From Aphanizomenon flos-aquae FACHB-1287 (GTDB lineage Bacteria > Cyanobacteriota > Cyanobacteriia > Cyanobacteriales > Nostocaceae): a stretch of DNA of 64,000 bases. A program made the translations under genes and the position numbers. The stretch is from assembly GCF_014698755.1 (NCBI RefSeq), contig NZ_JACJTO010000019.1:1-64000 (forward strand). Reading direction: 5' to 3'. The notes under the pieces were generated by a model that worked only from the letters and a program-made list of their open reading frames with translations, did no database searches and had not been told where the DNA came from. Shown piece after piece: positions 36,540-46,862 of the stretch (the stretch's first letter is position 1; the number at the start of each line of letters is the position of its first letter).

Positions 36540-36912
36540 AGAAGTTTATTATGAAGGTGGTCCCCACTTGGGGGATTTAATTCTTAACCTGCTTATTGGG
36601 CTAACAGTGGTGGGTATTCCCTTGGCTGTGGGGGCAATAGTCAGATCTATCTGGCTGCGTTTCCGGATCACAGATAGACGGATATGTGTCACTGGTGGTT
36701 GGATGGGACGCGATCGCTATGATGTAATTTATTCAGAAGTAGTGAAAATTGTCAAAGTTCCCCGTGCCATCAGCTTATGGGGAGATATGGCAATCACTCT
36801 CAAAAATGGTACTCTCATCGAAATGCGGGCTGTTCCTAATTTTCGGGAAGTCTATGACTACATTAATGAAAAAATTACTGCTAAAAATCCCCAATATAGC
36901 AGTTCTAAATAA
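36526..36912 (+). CDS. PH-domain (YdbS/bPH2-like) membrane protein
   Basis: 128 residues with two hydrophobic stretches merging at about 17-45 (LILNLLIGLTVVGIPLAVGAIV), then a bacterial PH-like domain (FRITDRRICVTGGWMGRDRYDVIYSEVVKI, quoted in part). Its overlap with rnpA shows translational coupling. This gene is regularly found between rnpA and yidC in cyanobacteria; a role in membrane protein handling is inferred from context only. Confidence 0.8.
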   Translation: MGIREEVYYEGGPHLGDLILNLLIGLTVVGIPLAVGAIVRSIWLRFRITDRRICVTGGWMGRDRYDVIYSEVVKIVKVPRAISLWGDMAITLKNGTLIEMRAVPNFREVYDYINEKITAKNPQYSSSK

Positions 36913-37082
36913 TTAGTTTGTCCAGGGAGTTAACATTCACATTTTTAAATAATGAGCGACTATCCCTAACTTCCGTAGCTTGTGGATAGTCACAGCAATG
37001 CTTAACAAAAACCTCTACAATATAGAGCAAAAGCTTAGGAGATAACCACCTCTAGTCAGAGGATAGGCTCAACTGAGTATCC

Positions 37083-37105
37083 CACTCCCAACCGGGGTGG
37101 GAGTG
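37083..37105 (+). other. Stem-loop in the yidC leader
   Basis: CACTCCCA at 37083-37090 pairs with TGGGAGTG at 37098-37105 across a seven-base loop. There is no T run, so it is more likely a leader structure or mRNA processing site than a terminator. Confidence 0.45.
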
Positions 37106-37134
37106 TCAAAGTACCGCAGGTTGAATTCAGAATA

Positions 37135-38286
37135 ATGGATTTTGGTATCGGGTTTCTCTCGAACAACGTGATGTTGCCAATCATAGACCTTTTCTATGGT
37201 TTTGTCCCTAGCTATGGGTTGGCAATAGTAGCCTTAACATTGATTATCCGCTTTGCACTCTATCCCTTGAGTGCCGGTTCTATTCGTAGTATGCGACGAA
37301 TGCGAGTCGTGCAACCCGTGATGCAGAAGCGTATGGCAGAAATCAAAGAACGTTATAAAGATGATCAGCAAAAGCAACAAGAGGAAATGCTCAAAGTCCA
37401 AAGTGAATTTGGTAATCCCTTGGCAGGATGTCTACCTCTATTGTTGCAAATGCCTGTATTACTAGCACTGTTTGCGACTTTGCGGGGATCGCCTTTTTCT
37501 GGTGTGAATTATACCGTTAATCTGCAAGTCTTCCCTGAACAACAAATTGAGAACGTTCAACCCCAAGCTTTTGCCACTCCCCCACAAAATATTTATATTG
37601 CTGATGGGGAACACACTCAAATCTCTGCCATTCTCCCAGGAGGTAGTAAGTTAGCAGTGGGAGAAAAAACTAAGATTCAATATCAAACTGTAGAAGGTAA
37701 ACCATTTGATTTGCTCTTGGTAGAACACCCAGAAACTAATTTAAAACCTGAATGGAAAATCACTAAAGGCTCAGAAAGGGTGAAAATTGATGCCGAAGGC
37801 AATATAGAGGCTCTAGAACCCGGAGACGTGACCATTCAAGGCACAATCCCTGGACTGGCAGCAGAAAAAGGATTTCTCTTTATTGATGCTTTGGGTCGAG
37901 TAGGCGCTATTGATCCTGATAATACAATTCATTGGGATATTGTGGCAATGATTGTCTTCTTTGGTATCAGTCTTTATGTGAGCCAAATGCTCTCTGGACA
38001 AAATTCCAGCGGTGGCAACCCTCAGCAAGATACGGTCAATAAAATTACTCCTGTGATCTTTTCTGGAATGTTCTTATTTTTTCCCCTCCCGGCTGGGGTA
38101 CTTATGTATATGGTAATTGGTAATGTTTTCCAAACTATCCAAACCTATATCCTTTCCCGTGAACCTCTACCAGAAGAAATTCAAAAAATCGTAGATTTAC
38201 AGGAGAAAGAAGCCCAAACCCAAACCATTGAAGTGAAAGCGTTGCCATTTGAACCCAAAAGTTCTAAGAAAAAGGCTAATGGTTGA
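37135..38286 (+). CDS. yidC: Membrane protein insertase YidC/Oxa1
   Basis: 383 residues. The insertase core has [20 protein letters not shown] near residue 28, [21 protein letters not shown] near 98 and [24 protein letters not shown] near 308 (each in part). Between the second and third core helices is an outer beta-domain of about 130 residues (155-265; [20 protein letters not shown]), which resembles a bacterial Ig-like (BIG2) fold and is usual in cyanobacterial YidC. It inserts membrane proteins in the plasma and thylakoid membranes. Confidence 0.93.
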   Translation: MDFGIGFLSNNVMLPIIDLFYGFVPSYGLAIVALTLIIRFALYPLSAGSIRSMRRMRVVQPVMQKRMAEIKERYKDDQQKQQEEMLKVQSEFGNPLAGCLPLLLQMPVLLALFATLRGSPFSGVNYTVNLQVFPEQQIENVQPQAFATPPQNIYIADGEHTQISAILPGGSKLAVGEKTKIQYQTVEGKPFDLLLVEHPETNLKPEWKITKGSERVKIDAEGNIEALEPGDVTIQGTIPGLAAEKGFLFIDALGRVGAIDPDNTIHWDIVAMIVFFGISLYVSQMLSGQNSSGGNPQQDTVNKITPVIFSGMFLFFPLPAGVLMYMVIGNVFQTIQTYILSREPLPEEIQKIVDLQEKEAQTQTIEVKALPFEPKSSKKKANG

Positions 38287-38288
38287 TT

Positions 38289-38804
38289 ATGAGCGACATT
38301 TCTATGCAAAGTGGTGAACAATGGTTACAAAATTTGCTACTTCTTGTTGGTGTATCTACTCAAGTACGGGCTAATTTAGAAATTAAGCCCTCTTCTGAGG
38401 AAGATGTACCAGCAGAAGAAAGCTACTGGTTGACAATAGATCAAACTAATTTAACATCAGAACAAATTAGGATTTTAATTGGTACTGGTGCTTCTGTGCT
38501 GGACGGAATTCAATATCTAGCAAATTCGGTTCTCAATTTGAATCAACCAGAAGAAAATCAACAGGCCTACACGGTTGAATTGAATGGTTATCGTGTGAGA
38601 CGAGAGGCCGAAATCCGCACTTTAGCGGAAACTGCTGCCGCAGAAGTTCGCTTTTCTGGAAGGGAGGTAGAACTTCAATCTCTCAGTTCTTCGGAACGTC
38701 GTCAAATCCATACTTTATTGCAGGAATTTTCGGATTTAGAAACTTTCAGTCGCGGAAAAGAACCTAATCGTCATTTAGTTGTTCGTCAAGCAGTTACACA
38801 ATAA
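38289..38804 (+). CDS. khpB: KhpB/Jag-type RNA-binding protein (KH-R3H)
   Basis: 171 residues from the ATG at 38289, two bases after the yidC stop. The N-terminal half has a KH-like fold (LIGTGASVLDGIQYLANSVLN) and the C-terminal end an R3H motif (LSSSERRQIHTLLQEFSD, with NRHLVVR at the end). Jag/KhpB proteins bind small RNAs and mRNAs. The placement after yidC is conserved across bacteria. The N-terminal Jag_N domain is absent, as in other cyanobacteria. Confidence 0.85.
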   Translation: MSDISMQSGEQWLQNLLLLVGVSTQVRANLEIKPSSEEDVPAEESYWLTIDQTNLTSEQIRILIGTGASVLDGIQYLANSVLNLNQPEENQQAYTVELNGYRVRREAEIRTLAETAAAEVRFSGREVELQSLSSSERRQIHTLLQEFSDLETFSRGKEPNRHLVVRQAVTQ

Positions 38805-38854
38805 TTAGGTAGTAGGGAATGGGGAACAGGGAACAGTCAAGAATATTACCAATT

Positions 38855-38886
38855 ACCAATTAATTACCTATTACCTATTACCTATT
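38855..38886 (+). repeat. STRR heptamer array (ATTACCA/ATTACCT)
   Basis: Tandem units ATTACCA and ATTACCT lie between khpB and the DUF177 gene, followed at 38929-38956 by a hairpin of the dispersed family (TTGTGGTGCGGGCATCTTGCCCGC). Confidence 0.7.
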
Positions 38887-39004
38887 AAGCTGTTACGCAG
38901 CTAAATTTGATAACCACAATTTACTTGAACTTTGTGGTGCGGGCATCTTGCCCGCTATAATTATACAAGCTAAATGGATCAATTTTCAGGGTATTACAAA
39001 TCCT

Positions 39005-39508
39005 ATGGACGCTATTTTTATTCCGCAGCTAAGTAAAGCCCCGGAGCGGACAGAGGAAATTCAAGTTCAAGAGTTTCTACCTGGACTAGAAACATTGACA
39101 CCAGTTCGCGGACTTATCCAAGTTAAACATCAGGGTAATTACTTGGAAGTTTCATCTCAGGCAGAAACAATTATTACCTGTACCTGCAACCGCTGTTTAC
39201 AGCAGTATAACCACCGTCTGGTTCTTGATACTCAGGAAGTCATTTGGTTGGATGAAACCGCTAATCAAACGGAAGATTTACCTTTAGAAATGGAAGTTGC
39301 TGTAGAGGATTTACTGGAAACTTTAGCACCTGATGGTCACTTTGATCCCGGTGAATGGTTATATCAACAGATGTGTTTAGCGTTACCTCAGCGTCAATTA
39401 TGTAATCTTAATTGTCCGGGTATTTTGAATACTGCTGTTTCCGAAAAACCTACTGATAGCCGTTGGGCGTTATTAAATGCTTTGAAAAAGCAACTTCCAG
39501 ATAATTAG
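39005..39508 (+). CDS. YceD/DUF177 family protein
   Basis: 167 residues from the ATG at 39005; a longer frame to 38948 would translate a repeat hairpin and is rejected. Family traits are the paired cysteines CTCNRCLQQY near residue 60, the acidic EDLPLEMEVAVEDLLETLAP block, and C-terminal LCNLNCPGI. DUF177 proteins are linked to 23S rRNA or L32 biogenesis in plants and bacteria. Neighbouring rpmH and rnpA fit a ribosome-related job. Confidence 0.8.
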   Translation: MDAIFIPQLSKAPERTEEIQVQEFLPGLETLTPVRGLIQVKHQGNYLEVSSQAETIITCTCNRCLQQYNHRLVLDTQEVIWLDETANQTEDLPLEMEVAVEDLLETLAPDGHFDPGEWLYQQMCLALPQRQLCNLNCPGILNTAVSEKPTDSRWALLNALKKQLPDN

Positions 39509-39634
39509 TAAATTTACTATTTGGTGCGTTATGGCTTAATTCTTTATGGCTCGGCAAAAGCTGTTAATACTCTCTTAAGCTCCTCAAGGATTTTTTATCT
39601 TTGTGGAGTTTTTAATTACAGAAAAATTTTGTAT

Positions 39635-39680
39635 AAGTCCTAATTAGGACTTGACAAGTTACTCTCATTTTGCGAGAATA
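39635..39680 (+). promoter_or_regulatory. Candidate higBA promoter with palindromic operator
   Basis: A perfect 18-bp palindrome AAGTCCTAATTAGGACTT (39635-39652) overlaps a consensus -35 box TTGACA (39651-39656). Seventeen bases on is GAGAAT (39674-39679) as a -10 box. A second inverted pair TCTC/GAGA lies between the boxes. The arrangement suits autorepression by the HigA antitoxin encoded downstream. Confidence 0.5.
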
Positions 39681-39690
39681 AAGTAGGTGG

Positions 39691-39791
39691 CAAGCACAAA
39701 CACAAGAATAACCAAGCACAAACACAAGAATAACCAAGCACAAACACAAGAACAACCAAGCACAAACACAAGAACAACCAAGCACAAACAA
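39691..39791 (+). repeat. Tandem array of 22-bp units (CAAGCACAAACACAAGAATAAC)
   Basis: Four complete 22-bp units and a partial fifth run from 39691. The first two units have AATAAC and the next two AACAAC at the end. The array lies in the presumed 5' leader of higB, after the promoter and 50 bases before the start codon. Confidence 0.88.
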
Positions 39792-39842
39792 GGAATTAAG
39801 CTATGTACACCAATCACTATTATTTCAAATCCAAAGTATATT

Positions 39843-40142
39843 ATGCACCTAATTTCAATTCGCACCCTCCGCGAAGAAGCAGCAAAGTACCCTGATATCA
39901 AAAAACAAATTGAAGATTGGTATAAAACAGTTAAAAAATCCGAATGGCAAAGTTTAAATGATGTTCAAAAATTTCACCGAGATGCTGAAGCTGTTGGTAA
40001 TTTTACTGTTTTCAATATCAAAGGTAATGATTATCGTTTAATTGTAGGAATGGATTATGAAGATCAAACGGTGTACTACAAATACTTGCTAACTCACGCC
40101 GAATATAGTAAAAATAAATGGAAAAATGACCCTTACTTTTGA
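39843..40142 (+). CDS. higB: HigB-type mRNA interferase toxin
   Basis: 99 residues from the ATG at 39843: MHLISIRTLREEAAKYPD, then HRDAEAVGNFTVFNIKGNDYRLI and YYKYLLTHAEYSKNKWKNDPYF. This is the RelE-fold HigB type that cuts mRNA on the ribosome. A longer frame from 39687 would translate the tandem repeats and is rejected. It overlaps the antitoxin gene by 17 bases. Unlike the other two toxin genes in this window it appears intact. Confidence 0.85.
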   Translation: MHLISIRTLREEAAKYPDIKKQIEDWYKTVKKSEWQSLNDVQKFHRDAEAVGNFTVFNIKGNDYRLIVGMDYEDQTVYYKYLLTHAEYSKNKWKNDPYF

Positions 40143-40527
40143 CCGAAATACTTATAGTCAATTACTAGCAGAAATCGCTCCTCAAGTAATTGACACAGAG
40201 GAAGACTATGAACGTCTTTTAAAAGTTGCAGAATATCTAACTTTTAAAAAAAATCGTAGTCCAGAGGAGCGAGCTTTACACAAATTGCTTGTCAGACTAA
40301 TTGAAGATTATGAGGAAGAAAATTATCCAATGGATGAATCTACACCTCATGATATATTGCTACATATCATGGAATCTAGCGGCATTCGTCAAGCTGACTT
40401 AGTACGTATTCTAGGTTCTAGCAGTGGTGTAGTCTCAGAAGTTGTTAACGGTAAACGTTCAATTAGTAAAGCACAAGCTAAAGCCTTGGGAGAATATTTT
40501 AAAGTTTCTCCTAGTTTATTTATTTAG
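40126..40527 (+). CDS. higA: HigA-type antitoxin with helix-turn-helix
   Basis: 133 residues. The C-terminal half has an HTH_3-type DNA-binding fold (GIRQADLVRILGSSSGVVSEVVNGKRSISKAQAKALGEYF, in part), and the N-terminal half is the acidic toxin-binding region (VIDTEEDYERLLKVAEYL). It should neutralise HigB and repress the operon from the palindrome near 39640. Confidence 0.85.
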   Translation: MTLTFDRNTYSQLLAEIAPQVIDTEEDYERLLKVAEYLTFKKNRSPEERALHKLLVRLIEDYEEENYPMDESTPHDILLHIMESSGIRQADLVRILGSSSGVVSEVVNGKRSISKAQAKALGEYFKVSPSLFI

Positions 40528-40580
40528 AGTTCAGTTTTTAACAATTGCAGGATTTTTGTCTGAATACTGGATATCCTGAT

Positions 40581-41471
40581 TCAGACAAAGTCGGTAATTC
40601 TTTGCCAAACACTTTCTAATAAATCAGGATTATTCATATCAAAATATTCAAGATTAGGAGATTGTCTAAACCAAGTTCGTTGACGTTTTGCAAATTGTCG
40701 GGTATGTAAAGCAATTAATTCTTTGGCTGCATTTAAAGAAATTTCACCAGTTAAATATTGCTTTATTTCTTGATATCCCAAAGTATTTAATAAGGGTAAA
40801 TCAATACCATATTTTCGACAAAGATATTCAACTTCAGCAACTAAACCATCTGCTATCATTTGTTCAGTTCGTTTACCAATTCTCACATCTAAATGTTCTG
40901 CATAAGCATCTAAACAAATTTGTAAAATTGGATAATTCGGTGGATTTTCTCCTTGCTGTTCAGAAATAGGAATACCAGTTGTATAATAAACCTCCAAAGC
41001 TCTTAAAGTCCGCACCAAATCGTTAGCGTGAATTTTTTGGGCAGCAATGGGGTCAACTTGTTGTAACATGGGATAGAGTCGGATTTGACCCAAAGATTCT
41101 AATTGCGATCGCAATTCGGGCTGGGGTGCAACTCTGGGAATCTTCATTCCTTGAACAATGGAACGAATATATAAACCTGTTCCACCCACTAACAACAGTG
41201 TTTCAACTCCCAAACTAGCAATTAAAGCTTGTGCTTGTTGTTGATAATCTGCTAATGTCATGATTTCAGTTGGTTCACAGATATCTATTAAGTAATGGGA
41301 AACTAATTTTTTTTCAGCTAGATTTGGTTTCGCTGTCCCAATATCAAACTCACGATATACTTGACGAGAATCAGCACTGAGAATTACAGAATTTAATCTT
41401 TGTGCTAAACTTAAAGCTAAACCAGATTTACCCGTCGCCGTCGCCCCACAAATTACAATTAATTTAGTCAT
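40581..41471 (-). CDS. miaA: tRNA dimethylallyltransferase
   Basis: 296 residues with the P-loop GATATGKSGLA near residue 9, DSRQVYREFDIGTAKP near 35, the catalytic LLVGGTGLYIRSIVQG near 95 and the C-terminal TRQFAKRQRTWFRQ. It adds the isopentenyl group to A37 of tRNAs reading UNN codons. It is divergent from gyrB. A 'GATATCCTGATTCAGACAAAG' phrase just after its stop is a dispersed repeat. Confidence 0.93.
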   Translation of the reverse strand: MTKLIVICGATATGKSGLALSLAQRLNSVILSADSRQVYREFDIGTAKPNLAEKKLVSHYLIDICEPTEIMTLADYQQQAQALIASLGVETLLLVGGTGLYIRSIVQGMKIPRVAPQPELRSQLESLGQIRLYPMLQQVDPIAAQKIHANDLVRTLRALEVYYTTGIPISEQQGENPPNYPILQICLDAYAEHLDVRIGKRTEQMIADGLVAEVEYLCRKYGIDLPLLNTLGYQEIKQYLTGEISLNAAKELIALHTRQFAKRQRTWFRQSPNLEYFDMNNPDLLESVWQRITDFV

Positions 41472-41608
41472 TAGTCAAATGTTCGTTGTCAGTGGTCAGT
41501 GGGAAGAAAAACGCAAAATAGGGAATTTTCTACCCAATTCTCATCAGGGTTACAACCCTTATATAAACTTCTCATAAAATTGGGCTACAGACGGCAGGAA
41601 GGCTTTTA

Positions 41609-41617
41609 TGTTATAAT
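41609..41617 (+). promoter_or_regulatory. Extended -10 promoter element upstream of gyrB
   Basis: TGTTATAAT is a full extended -10 box (TGn-TATAAT) 65 bases before the gyrB ATG. A clear -35 box is not seen, as is usual for extended -10 promoters. Confidence 0.45.
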
Positions 41618-41627
41618 GTTGGGGTGA

Positions 41628-43619
<1,992 letters not shown>

Positions 43620-44815
43620 GGTCATGGGTGATTGGTAATTATTAATTGGTAATGGGTAATGAATCAAAATCAGCTTGAATATTTATCTTCCCAATCCCAA
43701 TTTCCAATCCCCATAAATTATTTGCTAAGAATCATAAATTTTTCTCCACAAAAAGGGAAAGCATTTGCTATGGTTAGAAAGGTCAACTAAATATTATCTA
43801 CAAAGCAAGGCTTAGTAAGCATAAACAAAACTTTTCATAATTCGGGTCACAGCCAACTGCTTAAAAAATGAAGTATTCATAATTACAGATGGCATCCCTT
43901 GACTTACCCAAGTATTATGATTGGGGAAACTTTAACAACAATATTATTTATCGCCTGATTAAAATATCGTTGTATACAATAAGAACAGTTTGTCAAGTTG
44001 CACAGGGTAGAAATCTCAACTCTGCGCTAATGTGTGAATAAGGGCAAATTGAGAGAGTTTTTAATTGATCTCTTAACCCGCCAAAAAAATGCCATAAATT
44101 TAACTCCTTAGTTCAAGTTCTTGGTATAGCATATACAAGGGCTAGTGCCTGGAAACAAACACCAATCACTAGCTAACAGTAGATATGGACAATTAGTTCT
44201 AGTTGAACTAATCTCTGTAAATAAATACCCGCCTTCGGGTTAATTAAGGCAGAACATAAATACTACTTGTTCAGTTAGGAACAATTTGTGTAAGGTTGAT
44301 AAAAGTGTGCCTACCTTTTAATTTAATGAGAATGCCCCTACCAAACCAACAAGTTTTCAATAAGATCTAATGGAATCACCGCCATTTTTAATGTCTTTTT
44401 GATAAAGGTGGCTTAATCTTAGTAAATGAGTTCTAAATAAGGGACAAAAAGAGGGCAATTTTTGTGAAACAGGCTACAATCAGAAAGGTATTTATAGTTA
44501 AATCTGTCTAATGTCATTCACTTATGTCCGCATCAGAAAGCTTTTTAAAAAAAACCGATCTTGATCTGTAGATTTGGTCAATAGAAAGTGATGTGTGGAA
44601 GTAATGGGTATGACAATTTAAAAAGCGAGCGATACACTAAAAAGTGATATTTGCCACTTTTAAGCACAAATTCTGGCTAAAACAGGAAGAAAATCATCGA
44701 AAATATCTTAGGGTAATTAGCCAGAACCCAATTTTCGGTGCATAGATTACTTAATGCCAAAAGTAATCAAAATGTCTTGAGTAACTGATTCTGGAAGGAG
44801 CATGAGGAACGCGGC
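43620..44815 (+). other. Long intergenic region upstream of sigA
   Basis: Nearly 1.2 kb without a supported gene. It starts with STRR-like units (ATTGGTAATTATTAATTGGTAATGGGTAATG, 43632-43660 in part) and contains a small CCCG-cctt-CGGG stem at about 44228-44239. Housekeeping sigma genes of filamentous cyanobacteria often have several promoters in a long leader; a strong GGAAGGAG ribosome-binding site near 44792-44800 precedes the start by about 20 bases. I could not assign individual promoters. Confidence 0.45.
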
Positions 44816-45988
44816 ATGAACCAGGCTAACAACGTACTCGATAATATTTATCAGCCTGACCTAGAAATGATAAATCCGCCTGAGATCGAATTACAAGCGC
44901 TCTTAATAGAAGAAGAGGACTTATTGCTGACTGATGACGGCGAAATTAATGATTTTTTAGAGCCTCAGTCTGATGAGGACGACGCAGAGTCTGGAAAAGC
45001 CGCTAAATCGCGTCGTCGGACACAAGTAACCAAGAAAAAGCATTACACCGAAGATTCCATTCGTCTGTACTTGCAAGAGATTGGGAGGATTCGTCTATTA
45101 CGCGCAGATGAAGAAATTGAACTGGCGCGGAAAATTGCTGAGTTACTGGAACTAGAACGGGCAAGGGAAAGGCTTTGTGAACGCCTGGAACGAGAGCCTA
45201 GAGACAGTGAATGGGCGGCAGAAGTATCATTACCATTACCAACCTTTCGTTATCGCCTACACATTGGCCGCAGGGCGAAGGACAAGATGGTACAATCTAA
45301 CCTGCGGCTGGTAGTTTCCATTGCCAAGAAGTACATGAATCGGGGCTTGTCTTTCCAAGACTTGATTCAAGAGGGTAGTTTGGGGTTGATTCGTGCGGCT
45401 GAAAAGTTTGATCACGAAAAAGGCTATAAGTTTTCTACCTACGCTACATGGTGGATACGTCAAGCAATTACCAGAGCGATCGCTGACCAGTCCCGCACTA
45501 TCCGTCTACCGGTTCATCTTTACGAGACCATTTCCCGAATTAAGAAAACTACGAAACTCCTGTCTCAAGAAATGGGACGTAAACCCACGGAGGAAGAAAT
45601 TGCGACTCGCATGGAAATGACCATCGAGAAACTGCGGTTTATTGCCAAATCCGCTCAATTACCAATTTCTCTGGAAACACCGATAGGGAAAGAAGAAGAC
45701 TCCCGTTTAGGTGATTTCATAGAATCTGACGGTGAAACCCCAGAAGACCAAGTTTCTAAAAACTTGCTGCGGGAAGACCTAGAAAAAGTCCTAGATAGTC
45801 TCGGACCTCGTGAACGGGACGTTCTCCGATTACGCTATGGTTTAGACGATGGTCGCATGAAAACCCTAGAAGAAATCGGCCAAATTTTTAACGTCACCCG
45901 CGAACGTATTCGCCAAATTGAAGCCAAAGCACTCCGTAAGTTACGCCACCCTAATCGTAACAGCGTACTGAAAGAGTATATTCGTTAA
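44816..45988 (+). CDS. sigA: Principal RNA polymerase sigma factor SigA (RpoD)
   Basis: 390 residues. After an acidic N-terminus comes region 1.2 ([16 protein letters not shown]), region 2 ([41 protein letters not shown] in part), region 3 and region 4 with the -35-recognition helix ([30 protein letters not shown] in part). This is the group 1 sigma factor. A related degenerate fragment lies 0.6 kb downstream. Confidence 0.95.
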   Translation: MNQANNVLDNIYQPDLEMINPPEIELQALLIEEEDLLLTDDGEINDFLEPQSDEDDAESGKAAKSRRRTQVTKKKHYTEDSIRLYLQEIGRIRLLRADEEIELARKIAELLELERARERLCERLEREPRDSEWAAEVSLPLPTFRYRLHIGRRAKDKMVQSNLRLVVSIAKKYMNRGLSFQDLIQEGSLGLIRAAEKFDHEKGYKFSTYATWWIRQAITRAIADQSRTIRLPVHLYETISRIKKTTKLLSQEMGRKPTEEEIATRMEMTIEKLRFIAKSAQLPISLETPIGKEEDSRLGDFIESDGETPEDQVSKNLLREDLEKVLDSLGPRERDVLRLRYGLDDGRMKTLEEIGQIFNVTRERIRQIEAKALRKLRHPNRNSVLKEYIR

Positions 45989-45993
45989 TGAGT

Positions 45994-46033
45994 AGGGGCG
46001 GGTTTAAATCATCAATTTTTTAAACCCGCTCCA
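45994..46033 (+). terminator. Bidirectional terminator between sigA and a convergent small gene
   Basis: GCGGGTTTAAA (45998-46008) pairs perfectly with TTTAAACCCGC (46019-46029) around a ten-base T-rich loop, and the pairing continues with GGA/TCC. It sits in the 52-base gap between convergent genes and could stop transcription from both sides. Confidence 0.7.
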
Positions 46034-46040
46034 GCATTAA

Positions 46041-46274
46041 TTACATTTTACCTTGCTGCATAACCTCTTGGAGATGCTGGCGAATTTCGTGTACTTGTTC
46101 AATTTCTGACTGGCGTAATTTTTGGAACAGTTCTACACAAGGTATAGAATTAGCCTCTTTTGCATCTTTGATATAATTTTCGTAGGATTGAACGGCTACT
46201 GCTTTAGTATGCAACACACTAATAAAATCATACTCTAAGTTACTAATGGGTTCTTGAGTTTTGGTTTTACTCAT
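46041..46274 (-). CDS. Small conserved helical protein of unknown function
   Basis: 77 residues, mostly amphipathic helix (FISVLHTKAVAVQSYENYIKDAKEAN and LFQKLRQSEIEQVHEIRQHLQ). The spacing of Glu and His residues (E..H in the last helix) recalls ferritin-like four-helix proteins, but half of the bundle would be missing. I do not recognise the family with certainty. It ends at a shared terminator with sigA. Confidence 0.6.
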   Translation of the reverse strand: MSKTKTQEPISNLEYDFISVLHTKAVAVQSYENYIKDAKEANSIPCVELFQKLRQSEIEQVHEIRQHLQEVMQQGKM

Positions 46275-46432
46275 TTTTCTAATCCGTTAGTTGTTTAGTT
46301 AATTTCTACTTATTTCTGGAGATTTATTCATCTGTCTTAAAGCTGATAAAATCCCCTGTTGTGAATAGGGATATTTTGCTAAAATGTTTTTAGTTATCTA
46401 GTTTTCGCGCTTTTTGTAATACAGCATTTCCC

Positions 46433-46592
46433 GGTGTTATGGGGTACATATCTAGCGGGCAAGATGCCCGCACCACAAGAGTTTCATGATTCAAGTTTGT
46501 ACCTCATCTTCAGGTGTTATGGGGTACATATCTAGCGGGTAAGATGCCCGCACCACAAGAGTTTCATGATTCAAGTTTGTACCTCATCTTCA
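46433..46592 (+). repeat. Two tandem 80-bp repeats with a GCGGGC-AAGAT-GCCCGC hairpin
   Basis: Units at 46433-46512 and 46513-46592 differ at only one or two bases (GCGGGCAAGATGCCCGC in the first, GCGGGTAAGATGCCCGC in the second). They contain the inverse of the dispersed hairpin family seen elsewhere (CACCACAAGAG end). Confidence 0.9.
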
Positions 46593-46620
46593 GCGGAAAA
46601 CGTCACTCCTGGAATGACCC

Positions 46621-46785
46621 AAACTCCTATCTCAAGAAATGGGACGCAAACCCACGGAGAAAGAAATTGCTACGGTCTATGGAATATCGAGAAACGGTTT
46701 ATTGCCAAATTTGCCCAATTACCAATTTCCCTGGAAACACCTATTGGTAAAAATAAGACTCCCGTTCAAGTAATTTCATAGAAGC
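46621..46785 (+). pseudogene. Degenerate fragment of a sigma-70 gene
   Basis: This stretch parallels sigA bases 45553-45727 (region 3, from CTCAAGAAATGGGACG to ATTTCATAGAA) at high identity but with several small deletions that break the frame. It carries the equivalents of [13 protein letters not shown] and [11 protein letters not shown]. It is either a partial duplication of sigA or the remnant of a group 2 sigma gene. Confidence 0.8.
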
Positions 46786-46862
46786 AGTTAAAATCACTGT
46801 TTTTTGAACTAGGACAAGAAAACTTTGCGGCAGAATTTCGTGATATTTTTTACCAAAATCAG

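Noticed and set aside
38948-39004. N-terminal extension of the DUF177 gene
   Set aside because: It would translate a dispersed hairpin repeat; the ATG at 39005 gives a normal family N-terminus.
39691-39791. Regular repeats resembling a CRISPR array
   Set aside because: The 22-bp units are directly adjacent with no unique spacers, and no cas genes are near. It is a simple tandem repeat.
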